This document shows, one piece after another, positions 7,439-14,217 of a stretch of 16,078 bases of DNA. The notes below the pieces were generated by a model. It did no database searches, had not been told where the DNA came from, and saw only the letters and a list, made by a program, of their open reading frames with translations. Origin of the DNA: Planctomycetales bacterium (GTDB lineage Bacteria; Planctomycetota; Phycisphaerae; SM23-33); NCBI GenBank assembly GCA_030631125.1, contig DAOVLS010000017.1, forward strand, positions 1 through 16,078, written 5' to 3'. Within the stretch, counting starts at the first letter, position 1; each line of letters begins with the position of its first letter. The position numbers and the translations under genes are program-made.

Positions 7439-8422
7439 TTACTCTTCTTCCATCTTTTTCACATCGTCAGTCGAGGGAAAAAACTGAAGCACCTCCGGCA
7501 GGACGTATTCGAGAAATTCCCGGCAGATCGCATCGCTTTTTTCGACGTCCGGTTCAGGCACCCGCGTAGTAATCTGAATTTTGGCGAAGTAACAGTATTT
7601 CAGGGTCAGCGCGCCCATCTCCCACCGCACGGTTTCCCATCGGTAGGCCGGTTCGCCGTTCATGCTGAAGATGTGGTACTGCGATGCCCGTGTAACGGCG
7701 TCGGCGCGACGGCGAACCTCATAGGTCGTTCGGTACACCTTGATGTCCCGCCATTTTTCCCACGCCGCCGACAGGGTCGGAAGACCAACCGCTATCGGTT
7801 TGCAGTCGTTGCGAATAATCGTCCCGCCACCGGCGACGATACACCGTTCACCCACGTGCGGCACCGCCTCCAGCAGACCGGTGTAGTAAGTTATATCAAG
7901 GCGAATGTACCGTCCGCTACTATTGGGTTCGGCACGCGTGTCGCGATAAACGGCCATGTAGTACCAGTTCCAGTCGTCCTTGAGCGTTCCGAGCGTTTCC
8001 AGGTTTTCTTCGCGCTCTATAAGCAGTCCGTCCGGCTGACCGTCGAGTTTATTAGACAATTCACCATCACCAGCCAGGACATAGGGGCCTATCCTGTCGG
8101 GAAAATTCGTCAGGCGATGTTCTTCGAACTGCGCGTGCGGAGGTGGAGGCACCGGTTTCTTGGCGAAATACTTGCCCCTCATCACGATATTCCACACGAC
8201 CGCAGCGACAAGGAACAGACCCGCAGCCAGGGCGAAATGTATCCATCCCCGCCTGGCATCAGACAACGGAGAGGTCGGCTGGCGGGTCCGTCCGGAATCA
8301 TCCGACAACGGGGTCGGCGGGCGGGTCCGTCCGGAATCGGCGGACGGCGAGATCGTCGGGAATCCCCGAAGGGCCTGCTCGGCCGGCGAAATCTTATCGG
8401 CCTGATTGTCTCTACCTGTCAC
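7439..8422 (-). CDS. EpsI-like exosortase-associated protein (DUF3485-like)
   Basis: 327 residues from GTG at 8422. This start is chosen because GTGA overlaps the exosortase stop by 4 bp and a strong GGAGG lies 7 nt upstream (8430-8434). The open frame extends back to 8728, but that part is antisense-free shadow inside the exosortase gene. A cytoplasmic Pro/Ser/Arg-rich segment (1-58) is followed by one TM helix (about 60-82) and a periplasmic domain. Features resembling EpsI/DUF3485 are the FPDRIGPYV start at about 107-115, then DITYYTG (176-182) and PHVGERCIVAGGG (188-200). The single cysteine in PHVGERC corresponds to the H.P..C motif of EpsI. EpsI proteins partner exosortases in EPS and sorting loci; their biochemical role is unsettled. 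The N-terminal 58 residues before the TM are longer than usual and contain a 13-residue tandem duplication. Confidence 0.82.
   Translation of the reverse strand: MTGRDNQADKISPAEQALRGFPTISPSADSGRTRPPTPLSDDSGRTRQPTSPLSDARRGWIHFALAAGLFLVAAVVWNIVMRGKYFAKKPVPPPPHAQFEEHRLTNFPDRIGPYVLAGDGELSNKLDGQPDGLLIEREENLETLGTLKDDWNWYYMAVYRDTRAEPNSSGRYIRLDITYYTGLLEAVPHVGERCIVAGGGTIIRNDCKPIAVGLPTLSAAWEKWRDIKVYRTTYEVRRRADAVTRASQYHIFSMNGEPAYRWETVRWEMGALTLKYCYFAKIQITTRVPEPDVEKSDAICREFLEYVLPEVLQFFPSTDDVKKMEEE
8274..8338. repeat. 39-bp-period tandem duplication inside the EpsI-like gene
   Basis: The segments 8274-8299 and 8313-8338 are 26 bp long and differ at one base; the flanking gacaacgg is also repeated. The period is 39 bp, or 13 codons, so the frame is kept. 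It encodes the repeated (S)DDSGRTR.PT.PLSD block in the disordered N-terminal region of the EpsI-like protein. The near identity suggests a recent slippage or unequal exchange event. Confidence 0.8.
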
Positions 8423-9384
8423 GATCCCGCCTCCGCGTGCTCCTCCACGACGATATGCTTTAGTACCCAGGAGAGCGCCCACAGCAGCCCGAAGGCAGGG
8501 GCCAGCATAAGTATCCCCGCGAAGGTGTGCATGAAGCCCTGTCCCATTTCGGGCTTGTCGATGTAGTACATCCAGCAGGTAATCGCAACGCGAATGACGT
8601 TGCAGAACACGGCAATTGGAATGGCCGCCGCCACTAGTATCAACCTCTGCCAGATGGGTTTGTAATCGAGGTACGCCATCGCCACGCCCAACGCGCAAAA
8701 CGCCATCAGCAATCGCATCCCGCTGCACGCTTCAGCCACGGTCAGGCCGTGGGAAACACCGCTTTGACTGATGACGTCAAGCGAGCTCGCCGTGCTGGTA
8801 ATCTCAACACCCAGGACCTTCAGGATCATCACCGCGCCGTCGGCTGCGATGTTTTGCAAAGGTACCGCCACTCGCGAATAAAGCAACTCCGGAATAGGCA
8901 GGGCGAAAATCAGGAAAAGTACGGGTAGCCAGGTTACTCGGATTACCGACCACCCGCCGAGGTATAACACAAGTCCGAAGAGCATGGCCACCATGCTCAT
9001 CTGCGCCAGCCAGTGATTGTGTATCCGCAGAACCGCCACGGCCTCCGCCGCCATCGCCAGCAGCACCAGTGCCAGACCCCAGATACAGATTTTCCTTCGG
9101 GCCTCGAATAACTCCTCCCGACGCATGTAAAGCAGGTAGAGGCTGAACAGCGGAATGATGAATCCGTGAGTCCAATCCGGATCACTGATCCATTTCCGGA
9201 CCATTACGTCCAGCAGTTTGAAGTGAAACGCCGTGATCAGTACACCCAGTACGGCGATCTGTATCAGCGCATTGCGTCCGAAACTCTCGGCAAAACCGAC
9301 CGACCGATCAGGTTGGACCATTCCCGCGAGGCTGACGGAAGAAGCCTCCGTCTCCGAACCGGTTTTACCGGACGTTTTCGTCAT
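8419..9384 (-). CDS. Exosortase (XrtA-like family transpeptidase)
   Basis: A 321-residue polytopic membrane protein with about eight hydrophobic segments between residues 40 and 310 and a 38-residue polar N-terminus. Exosortase hallmarks are present in order: DPDWTHGFIIP (68-78), EACSGMRLL (218-226) with catalytic Cys220, NVIRVAI (262-268) with Arg265, and HTFAG (286-290) with His286. Cys/Arg/His is the conserved catalytic triad of exosortases and archaeosortases. These enzymes cleave and probably transfer proteins bearing a C-terminal sorting tripartite signal (PEP-CTERM and relatives) during export. Its position between the Wza-like and EpsI-like genes matches exosortase/EPS loci elsewhere. 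No substrate with such a C-terminal signal is encoded in the window. ATG at 9382-9384 has a distant AGAGGA about 12 nt upstream. I cannot assign the exosortase subtype. Confidence 0.95.
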   Translation of the reverse strand: MTKTSGKTGSETEASSVSLAGMVQPDRSVGFAESFGRNALIQIAVLGVLITAFHFKLLDVMVRKWISDPDWTHGFIIPLFSLYLLYMRREELFEARRKICIWGLALVLLAMAAEAVAVLRIHNHWLAQMSMVAMLFGLVLYLGGWSVIRVTWLPVLFLIFALPIPELLYSRVAVPLQNIAADGAVMILKVLGVEITSTASSLDVISQSGVSHGLTVAEACSGMRLLMAFCALGVAMAYLDYKPIWQRLILVAAAIPIAVFCNVIRVAITCWMYYIDKPEMGQGFMHTFAGILMLAPAFGLLWALSWVLKHIVVEEHAEAGS

Positions 9385-9468
9385 GAAAGATCAACATCCT
9401 CTCGCCAGCGGTGCGGATTACCCCCGACCGACTGACCTCATGCGCCCGAAAAATCGGAACCACTCTGC

Positions 9469-10980
9469 TTATCTCAGACCTTTATTCGGCATAATGCCCG
9501 GTATTTCGAAATCATACTCGGAGAAGTTGCGGTCGTAGATAAATCCGAATCCGTAGGTCATCCGGAACGCGTTTCTCCAAACGGCCAGGGGCGTCGCCGC
9601 CCAGTAACTTCCTACGGCGATTACGTCGTTTGGTTTAAGGAAAACGTCCGGCTCCCTGCCGTGGAAGATGTCCTGAAGTTTCAGCGGAATAGTCTGTTCC
9701 TTGTCGCGTCCGATGCGCCGGATGAGGATTGAGTTATTAGGCCAGGCCAGAGGACCCAGGTTGCCCGCAGCCGCTACCGCCATCTTGACCGTTACGCGCC
9801 TTCCCGTCATGCTATAGACGCCCGGGCGAAGCACTTCACCCATAACATAGAACTCCCCGACCTCCAGTGTCGGGATGTGGACGATGTCTTTGTCGCGGAT
9901 GATTATGTTCACGCTGGGGTCGCCCGCCATGAGTCGCGGCAGGTCAATAGCGATAATCCGCGACATCTTCGACATGTCATATTTATCCCATCCGAACTTG
10001 TCTTCGACGGGTTTTTCGTCTTCGCCCGCCCTGGGCTTCTGCACCGGGGCTGTCGCCGTATGGGGAACGCTGATCCACCGCCCGTTTTCATACACCCATT
10101 TGTGCGTAACGGCAGCAGGTTTCAGGTCGGACGGCGCCGTCGAACCGGTCGCCGGTGCAGCGGCGGCGGCGACCGTACCGCCCGAAGCGATGGCCTTGGC
10201 AAGTTCGTCCAATTGCGCCTCTTTCGAAGGAGGCTTTTTGTCGTCCGGCGCAGCGGCGCCGCCCGCCGGCAGAGTCGCCGGATGGGTCGTAGAGGTCGGA
10301 ATGGTCGGAAGAGGAGGAAGTTTTATCGGTTCCGACGGCGACGCCTGAGGCGACTCCCTCGTGGGACGATAGATATAAAGATACGGAATGTTGACCTGGT
10401 TGACGTCCCCGCTCAGCGCCAAGCACTCCAGAAGCGTGAAATTCTTCCGCAGAATACCGTAGGTGCCGGGACGGCTGACCGCGCCCAGGATGCTGAATAC
10501 GTTCTGACGAGGGACCGTCACCATAACCGATACGTTCGGGTCTTTCAGAATATCAGGCTGGTAGGCCTGCTTGATTCGCTCGGCCAGTTGGTTCTTGGTC
10601 AGACCCGTCGCCTTGACGCTCTCTGTCAGCAGCAGATCGACGTGACCGCTGTGGCTGACCCGCCTCTCCATTACCGTTTCCATCCCGTCCTGAAGCAGGT
10701 CCAGCACGGATATCCTCAACACGTCTGTCGAGCCTATGACGTAATCTTCCTCGGCGTATCGGAGGTCTTCCGGCGTTGGAAGGGTCGCGTTGGGAACCAT
10801 CTCCATGGTCTGGTCGCCCGGACCGACCTGTGTGAAGATCGGGCTGATCGTGCCCTGCTCGGGCGACCTGACCGGTTTGCTGGGGTCGAACCAGCTTTCC
10901 CACCCGAGTTGGTGTCCATAACAGCCGGGCATAAACCCCGCTGCAACCACCGACAATAAAACGATTATCGATAATCTCAT
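9469..10980 (-). CDS. Wza-like polysaccharide export lipoprotein with SLBB domains
   Basis: 503 residues. A signal peptide ends in GFMPGC, so lipidation at Cys20 is likely although the -3/-2 residues are atypical. A poly-export domain spans about 76-156 (starting YVIGSTDVLRISV). SLBB-like domain 1 is about 160-205 (ILGAVSRPGTY). Domain 2 is about 376-425 (VMGEVLRPGVYSM), and a LKPNDVIAVG strand follows near 448-457. Residues about 340-503 lead to a short amphipathic stretch (AVWRNAFRMTYGFGF) that could be the outer-membrane helix, as in Wza. The family forms the octameric outer-membrane channel for capsule or EPS export. Between the SLBB domains sits an unusual 135-residue Pro/Ala/Thr-rich linker (about 205-340). 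ATG is preceded by AAGGAG 10 nt upstream (10991-10996). It is the first gene of the export operon, 84 bp before exosortase. Confidence 0.93.
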   Translation of the reverse strand: MRLSIIVLLSVVAAGFMPGCYGHQLGWESWFDPSKPVRSPEQGTISPIFTQVGPGDQTMEMVPNATLPTPEDLRYAEEDYVIGSTDVLRISVLDLLQDGMETVMERRVSHSGHVDLLLTESVKATGLTKNQLAERIKQAYQPDILKDPNVSVMVTVPRQNVFSILGAVSRPGTYGILRKNFTLLECLALSGDVNQVNIPYLYIYRPTRESPQASPSEPIKLPPLPTIPTSTTHPATLPAGGAAAPDDKKPPSKEAQLDELAKAIASGGTVAAAAAPATGSTAPSDLKPAAVTHKWVYENGRWISVPHTATAPVQKPRAGEDEKPVEDKFGWDKYDMSKMSRIIAIDLPRLMAGDPSVNIIIRDKDIVHIPTLEVGEFYVMGEVLRPGVYSMTGRRVTVKMAVAAAGNLGPLAWPNNSILIRRIGRDKEQTIPLKLQDIFHGREPDVFLKPNDVIAVGSYWAATPLAVWRNAFRMTYGFGFIYDRNFSEYDFEIPGIMPNKGLR

Positions 10981-11042
10981 ATTACCCGCGCTCCTTACAT
11001 TTCAAATCGCATACAGCGATCTTTGTCGCCTCGCCGTGTTAC

Positions 11043-11065
11043 GGCTACACCGATACCGCGTAGCC
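11043..11065 (-). promoter_or_regulatory. Stem-loop in the leader of the EPS export operon
   Basis: GGCTAC (11043-11048) and GTAGCC (11060-11065) form a perfect 6-bp stem around an 11-nt loop. It lies about 60 nt upstream of the export gene start and inside the leader predicted from the candidate promoter. I found no match to the c-di-GMP (GEMM) riboswitch core that often precedes EPS genes. It may be only a chance hairpin. Confidence 0.35.
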
Positions 11066-11105
11066 ATGTCCATGACCATTCGGATACACCGCCGGCGTCC
11101 AAACA

Positions 11106-11125
11106 CCTGTCTGCCGACAGGCAGG
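11106..11125. repeat. REP-like imperfect palindrome
   Basis: The 20-bp segment begins CCTGTCTGCC and ends GACAGGCAGG. It contains the perfect inverted pair CTGTC/GACAG around TGCC and is close to its own reverse complement overall. Compact GC-rich palindromes of this CTGCCGACAGGCAG type recur in many environmental genomes as dispersed repeats. Copy number here cannot be judged from one window. Confidence 0.5.
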
Positions 11126-11136
11126 CCGGAACTGCG

Positions 11137-11167
11137 ATATTAGCATAGATAGACATTCCGTTGTCAA
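11137..11167 (-). promoter_or_regulatory. Candidate sigma-70 promoter of the EPS export operon
   Basis: On the minus strand a perfect -35 box TTGACA (11162-11167) is followed, 19 nt later, by TAATAT (11137-11142, 4/6 to the -10 consensus) in the context TGCTAATAT. Transcription would start near 11130, giving a leader of about 150 nt before the export gene ATG. The spacer is 2 nt longer than ideal, which lowers confidence. Confidence 0.4.
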
Positions 11168-11169
11168 GA

Positions 11170-11235
11170 AGAACATGACCCGTTCCTTACGGTATTTATG
11201 GTGAAGAAATAGCGGCCTGATAGGAATATCGGCCG
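11170..11235 (-). pseudogene. Possible remnant of a Y1 (REP-associated/IS200-like) transposase N-terminus
   Basis: On the minus strand one frame reads LSGRYFFTINTVR and, after a shift, another reads RKERVMFFLTTECLSMLISQ. Joined, they resemble the start of Y1-type REP-associated transposases (pattern GxYFFTxxTxxRxxxF). No HUH motif or catalytic Tyr is visible downstream, because the frame soon enters the palindrome at 11106-11125 and the leader. The match is short and from memory of the family; chance similarity is possible. Confidence 0.3.
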
Positions 11236-11266
11236 GACCGCCCCTTCTCTTGTGTTTAATCGGGCA

Positions 11267-11353
11267 ACTGCCCCGACCATTACCTTCCGCGTGCCGTACT
11301 GCTTCGTGGTTTTGTGGCATGACCAACGCCGCGTCGTCCACTTCGACGTTACG
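11267..11353 (+). pseudogene. Fragment of a DDE integrase/transposase (rve core)
   Basis: The plus strand encodes ATAPTITFRVPYCFVVLWHD and then QRRVVHFDVT. This closely resembles the first part of the integrase catalytic core in a transposase group common in environmental bacteria (pattern DFFTVPT.TFRVLY.F.VL.H.RRRVVHFNVT.HPT). The DFF that would carry the first catalytic Asp is not recognisable upstream, and homology stops after DVT, where the GGGGAATTCT repeats begin. Only about 30 codons remain, so the gene is dead. It marks an old insertion in the region upstream of the EPS operon. Confidence 0.6.
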
Positions 11354-11405
11354 GGGAATTCTGGGGAATTCTGGAATTCCGGGGACACAATACGGCGAAT
11401 TCGCA
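11353..11405. mobile_element. GAATTC-rich repeat resembling a transposon/REP end
   Basis: GGGGAATTCT occurs twice in tandem (11353-11362, 11363-11372). GGAATTCC then GGGGACACAATAC (11381-11393) follow, with another GAATTC at 11398-11403. The combination GAATTC(t/c)..GGGGACAC.ATAC resembles sequences I associate with the borders of REP-transposase elements, from memory and unverified. It directly abuts the integrase fragment, so it may be the junction of two different elements. Confidence 0.45.
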
Positions 11406-11458
11406 CCGTAAGTGCAACGATGACTGAATACAAGGGGCATCGTGCATGCAGGCATCCA

Positions 11459-12988
11459 TCAGTTCTCCAGCAGCGGCACGGAGCCGGTTACTTCGACCCG
11501 CCTTGGTCTGTCCACCAGGCCCGGCAGGAGGAACAGGACCGATCCGTCCGGCAGGCGCACCAGGTTCCGCAGGGCCAGGCCTTCGGAATTGACCGAAACG
11601 GTCGAATTCCACCGCCCCGCGACGCGGATTACCGCATCGGCTACGCCTCCGGCCGGCGGGATGAGTTTGAATCGGCAATGACCTGCCCTGGCTTGCAGAC
11701 GATAGCAGCCCCGGGACCGGTCAAACCCCCCGACGACGCCCTCGGATTCGTCAAGCCGACCGATACCGACCTCAAGCCGGCCCGGACGGACGAAATTCGC
11801 CTCATATGTCTTTTTCACGGCGGTTTCGGGCGCAATCAGGAAACCCCACCGCCCCGCCAGTCCGGCGAAGCGGCGAACCTGTCTGACCCTGCCTCTGGCG
11901 CCGTCGGTAAAGACAGCCTCTGCCGGTGCGGTAATCCTCACAGCCGAGATCGCCTCCCCGCCGGCGTTGTTCAGAAGCACGTCGGTTATCCACCGCCCGT
12001 CGCGATAGAACGTGTACTCCCAGCGAATCCGGCGGACCGACAGGCTCAGCCACTCGCCCGCCTCGGTGGGGAAATACCACGTATTTGCCAGGCGGACCCG
12101 AACGGCGTTATGCTCCAGTATCTCCACCTCGCCGAGACGCCGACGACCCATCACAGCCAGGTCTTCGCCCCCCTTACCGGCCAAAGCGCCTTGTGCCAGT
12201 TCCATCGCCGCCTGGTCTGCTCCGAGCCGCCAAAGCCCGTCGTCGCACTGGCTTATCCGGATCGGATTGCGGCGATGCGGCGTCTGAAGGACGTAATCCA
12301 ACCCGCTCTTGAGAAGTTTGAATCCCTTCGGCACCGGCTGAATCTCCCGGCGGTTGTCTATCAGCATGATGTCGTCGATGTTAATCCGCACCGGCTGCTC
12401 CGCCGCCGAAAACCGCAACCCGATAGAACGAACGCCTCGGGCCTTAAAATCCTTCATCGCCTTGAGCCGAGCGAGGTCTATCAGCACGTTGTTCCATCCT
12501 TCCCGAAGCAGCACCGGAAGCGACTCCCACCCGGCACGGTCGGTCGAAATGCGGACCGTCAGGTCGTCCCGGATTCCCCGGCTGTGGATCGCCAGCAGTA
12601 AAAGCGTGTAGTCCGAAAAATCGTGCACGCCCGGCAGGTGATACAGAAGTGTGGATTTGGGCGACAGTTCGACCTCCATCGCGCCTGCGCCGGTACGGGT
12701 AACGTTGACCACAAACTTGCGTTTTCCCCCACCGGGCGGGGAAACGGAAAAATGCTCCAACTGGCCGAACCCCCTGCCGAGGATGGGAGAATCCTCAAAA
12801 TCCGCAAGCGAGACGAACCGCCCCGTTACCGTCTCGGCGTACGCCTGCTTCTGCTGGACCGGCAGAGGCTGGAGGTAGAACTGCTCTTTGTCCTTCGGCT
12901 CGGGCCGGTCCTTGGTACGCCAGGAACGAACCGTCTCGCACCCACCGACCAGCAGCAAAAGAAGCATCACAGTTGCCGCATTTTTCAT
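11459..12988 (-). CDS. Large lipoprotein of unknown function with carbohydrate-binding-like beta domains
   Basis: About 509 residues from ATG at 12988. An in-frame GTG at 13006 overlaps the epimerase stop by 8 bp and is an alternative; neither start has a clear Shine-Dalgarno. The signal peptide MKNAATVMLLLLLVGGC has a good lipobox (LVGGC). After a charged linker, residues about 60-205 are beta-rich (VSLADFED, then SPPGGGKRKFVVNV, DDLTVRIST, VRINIDDIMLID), in a pattern typical of jelly-roll carbohydrate-binding or discoidin-like modules. The C-terminal half (about 215-500) is another beta-rich region with aromatic stretches (LANTWYFPTEAGEWLSLSV, WEYTFYRDGRW). I do not recognise a catalytic motif. 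Location directly after the epimerase and before the export operon suggests an envelope protein that binds or modifies the EPS; this is inference only. Confidence 0.8.
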   Translation of the reverse strand: MKNAATVMLLLLLVGGCETVRSWRTKDRPEPKDKEQFYLQPLPVQQKQAYAETVTGRFVSLADFEDSPILGRGFGQLEHFSVSPPGGGKRKFVVNVTRTGAGAMEVELSPKSTLLYHLPGVHDFSDYTLLLLAIHSRGIRDDLTVRISTDRAGWESLPVLLREGWNNVLIDLARLKAMKDFKARGVRSIGLRFSAAEQPVRINIDDIMLIDNRREIQPVPKGFKLLKSGLDYVLQTPHRRNPIRISQCDDGLWRLGADQAAMELAQGALAGKGGEDLAVMGRRRLGEVEILEHNAVRVRLANTWYFPTEAGEWLSLSVRRIRWEYTFYRDGRWITDVLLNNAGGEAISAVRITAPAEAVFTDGARGRVRQVRRFAGLAGRWGFLIAPETAVKKTYEANFVRPGRLEVGIGRLDESEGVVGGFDRSRGCYRLQARAGHCRFKLIPPAGGVADAVIRVAGRWNSTVSVNSEGLALRNLVRLPDGSVLFLLPGLVDRPRRVEVTGSVPLLEN

Positions 12989-12998
12989 AGACACGATA

Positions 12999-14102
12999 TT
13001 ATCCACTCAGTAGTGCGACGATTTTTTCGGCGCAGCGTCCGTCGCCGTAAAGGTCGGTGGAACGGTCGGCCGGTAGATTCGCCGCCGCCGATTCAAAATC
13101 CTTCACTGCCGCGATGATCGCGCGGGCCTCCGCGCCGACGATGCGGTTGCACCCGGCCTGGACCAGTTCGACCCACTCCGTCTCGTCGCGCAGCGTGATG
13201 CAGGGCCGACCGAACCAGTACGCCTCCTTCTGCACGCCGCCGGAATCGGTCAGGATAATCCGTGCGTTCTTTTCCAGGGTCAGCATGTCCAGGTAGGCGA
13301 CCGGTTCGATAATGCGGACATTCGGGGCGATTTCGGCGCAAGCGGCACCCAGCGTTTTCCGTGTGCGCGGGTGCATCGGCAGGATAATCGGCATGTCAAT
13401 CTGCCGGAAGGCTTTGCCGACACTGTCCATGCGGTCGGGATTGTCGGTGTTTTCAGCCCGGTGGATTGTGGCGAGGTAATACGACTGCGGTTGAAGTTTC
13501 AGTTTCTGCATTATGCCGCTTTTTTTTCGGGCGAGGTCGGCGTTGAACAGGACCGAGTCGTACATCACGTCGCCGACGTTGTGGACGCCTTCGGTAACGC
13601 CTTCTTTGGCGAGGTTATCGACGGCTGTGGCGGTCGGGCACAGTAGCAGCGACGAGAGGCAATCGGCGACGATGCGGTTAATTTCTTCGGGCATTCGGCG
13701 GTTGTAACTTCGCAGACCGGCTTCGACGTGTGCGACTGGGATGTGAAGTTTTGCAGCCGCCAGAGCGCCGGCCAGAGTGGAGTTTGTGTCGCCGTAAATC
13801 AGCATCCAATCAGGCCTGGTCGTCAGCATGACATCTTCCAGTTTTTCCAGCATCGCTCCGGTTTGCCGGCCATGGGGTCCCGAACCGACCTGAAGGTTCA
13901 CCGCCGGGCGAGGGATGTGGAGTTGGTCGAAGAATACCTTCGACATGTTCTCGTCATAGTGCTGCCCGGTGTGGACGATGCGTTCGTTCAGGCGTACCGC
14001 CGGGTCCGTCCGGTTGAATGCGGCGATGGCCCTGCTGACCGCGGCGGCCTTGATAAACTGGGGTCTTGCGCCGACGACGGTAATTATGTTGATGCCCTGC
14101 AT
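12999..14102 (-). CDS. wecB: UDP-N-acetylglucosamine 2-epimerase, non-hydrolysing (WecB/WbpI family)
   Basis: A 367-residue cytoplasmic enzyme of normal family length. Conserved blocks occur in order: GARPQFIKAA (11-20), GDTNSTLAG (104-112), HVEAGLRS (125-132), PEEINR (138-143), HRAENTDN (214-221), MHPRTRK (243-249), TDSGGVQKEA (285-294) and LRDETEWVELV (304-314). The family interconverts UDP-GlcNAc and UDP-ManNAc, supplying ManNAc-type sugars for envelope glycans and EPS. The ETEWVE block in place of the TTERPE seen in E. coli WecB resembles paralogues acting on modified sugars such as UDP-diacetamido-uronates (WbpI type), so the substrate may be a derivative. ATG at 14102 has no obvious Shine-Dalgarno. 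The gene heads a minus-strand pair with the lipoprotein gene and diverges from the DUF354-methyltransferase gene across 115 bp. Confidence 0.93.
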   Translation of the reverse strand: MQGINIITVVGARPQFIKAAAVSRAIAAFNRTDPAVRLNERIVHTGQHYDENMSKVFFDQLHIPRPAVNLQVGSGPHGRQTGAMLEKLEDVMLTTRPDWMLIYGDTNSTLAGALAAAKLHIPVAHVEAGLRSYNRRMPEEINRIVADCLSSLLLCPTATAVDNLAKEGVTEGVHNVGDVMYDSVLFNADLARKKSGIMQKLKLQPQSYYLATIHRAENTDNPDRMDSVGKAFRQIDMPIILPMHPRTRKTLGAACAEIAPNVRIIEPVAYLDMLTLEKNARIILTDSGGVQKEAYWFGRPCITLRDETEWVELVQAGCNRIVGAEARAIIAAVKDFESAAANLPADRSTDLYGDGRCAEKIVALLSG

Positions 14103-14144
14103 GGCGGCACATCATACAGTTTTTTCGCCCGAGCGCCAAAGGAC

Positions 14145-14173
14145 TTGAGAAGCGAAGGATAAACAGGGACAAT
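14145..14173 (+). promoter_or_regulatory. Candidate sigma-70 promoter of the DUF354-methyltransferase gene
   Basis: TTGAGA (14145-14150) and GACAAT (14168-14173) are separated by 17 nt, matching 5/6 and 4/6 consensus positions. They lie in the 115-bp divergent gap, with the gene's ATG 45 nt further on. Low specificity; no counterpart for the opposite epimerase gene was convincing. Confidence 0.3.
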
Positions 14174-14217
14174 CTTCTCTCGATGATTTTTTCTGAAAAT
14201 TTATCGGAGCGCGAGTA

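Larger units (their letters stand above)
10981..11458. other. 478-bp non-coding region with leader, promoter candidate and transposon debris
   Basis: No intact gene is convincing here. From the export gene outward it contains a 6-bp stem-loop (11043-11065), a REP-like inverted repeat (11106-11125), a candidate promoter (11137-11167) and possible remnants of a Y1/REP-type transposase (about 11170-11235, minus strand). Further out are a fragment of a DDE integrase (about 11267-11353, plus strand) and GGAATTC-rich repeats (11353-11405). Together these indicate an old, repeatedly hit insertion site now serving as the 5' region of the EPS export operon. Confidence 0.7.

Noticed and set aside
8423..8728. 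The open frame of the EpsI-like gene continues upstream to an ATG at 8728, adding 102 residues
   Set aside because: This stretch lies inside the exosortase coding sequence, is Gly/Arg/His-rich shadow translation, and the GTG at 8422 has a strong Shine-Dalgarno and a 4-bp overlap with the exosortase stop.
10981..11130. c-di-GMP (GEMM) or other riboswitch in the export operon leader
   Set aside because: Riboswitches are common before EPS genes, but I could not match the conserved GEMM core or other aptamer motifs; only simple hairpins are visible.
11252..12601. 449-codon plus-strand open frame
   Set aside because: Only its first 30 or so codons (integrase fragment) look meaningful; the rest is antisense to the lipoprotein gene, which has a signal peptide, lipobox and sensible domain pattern.
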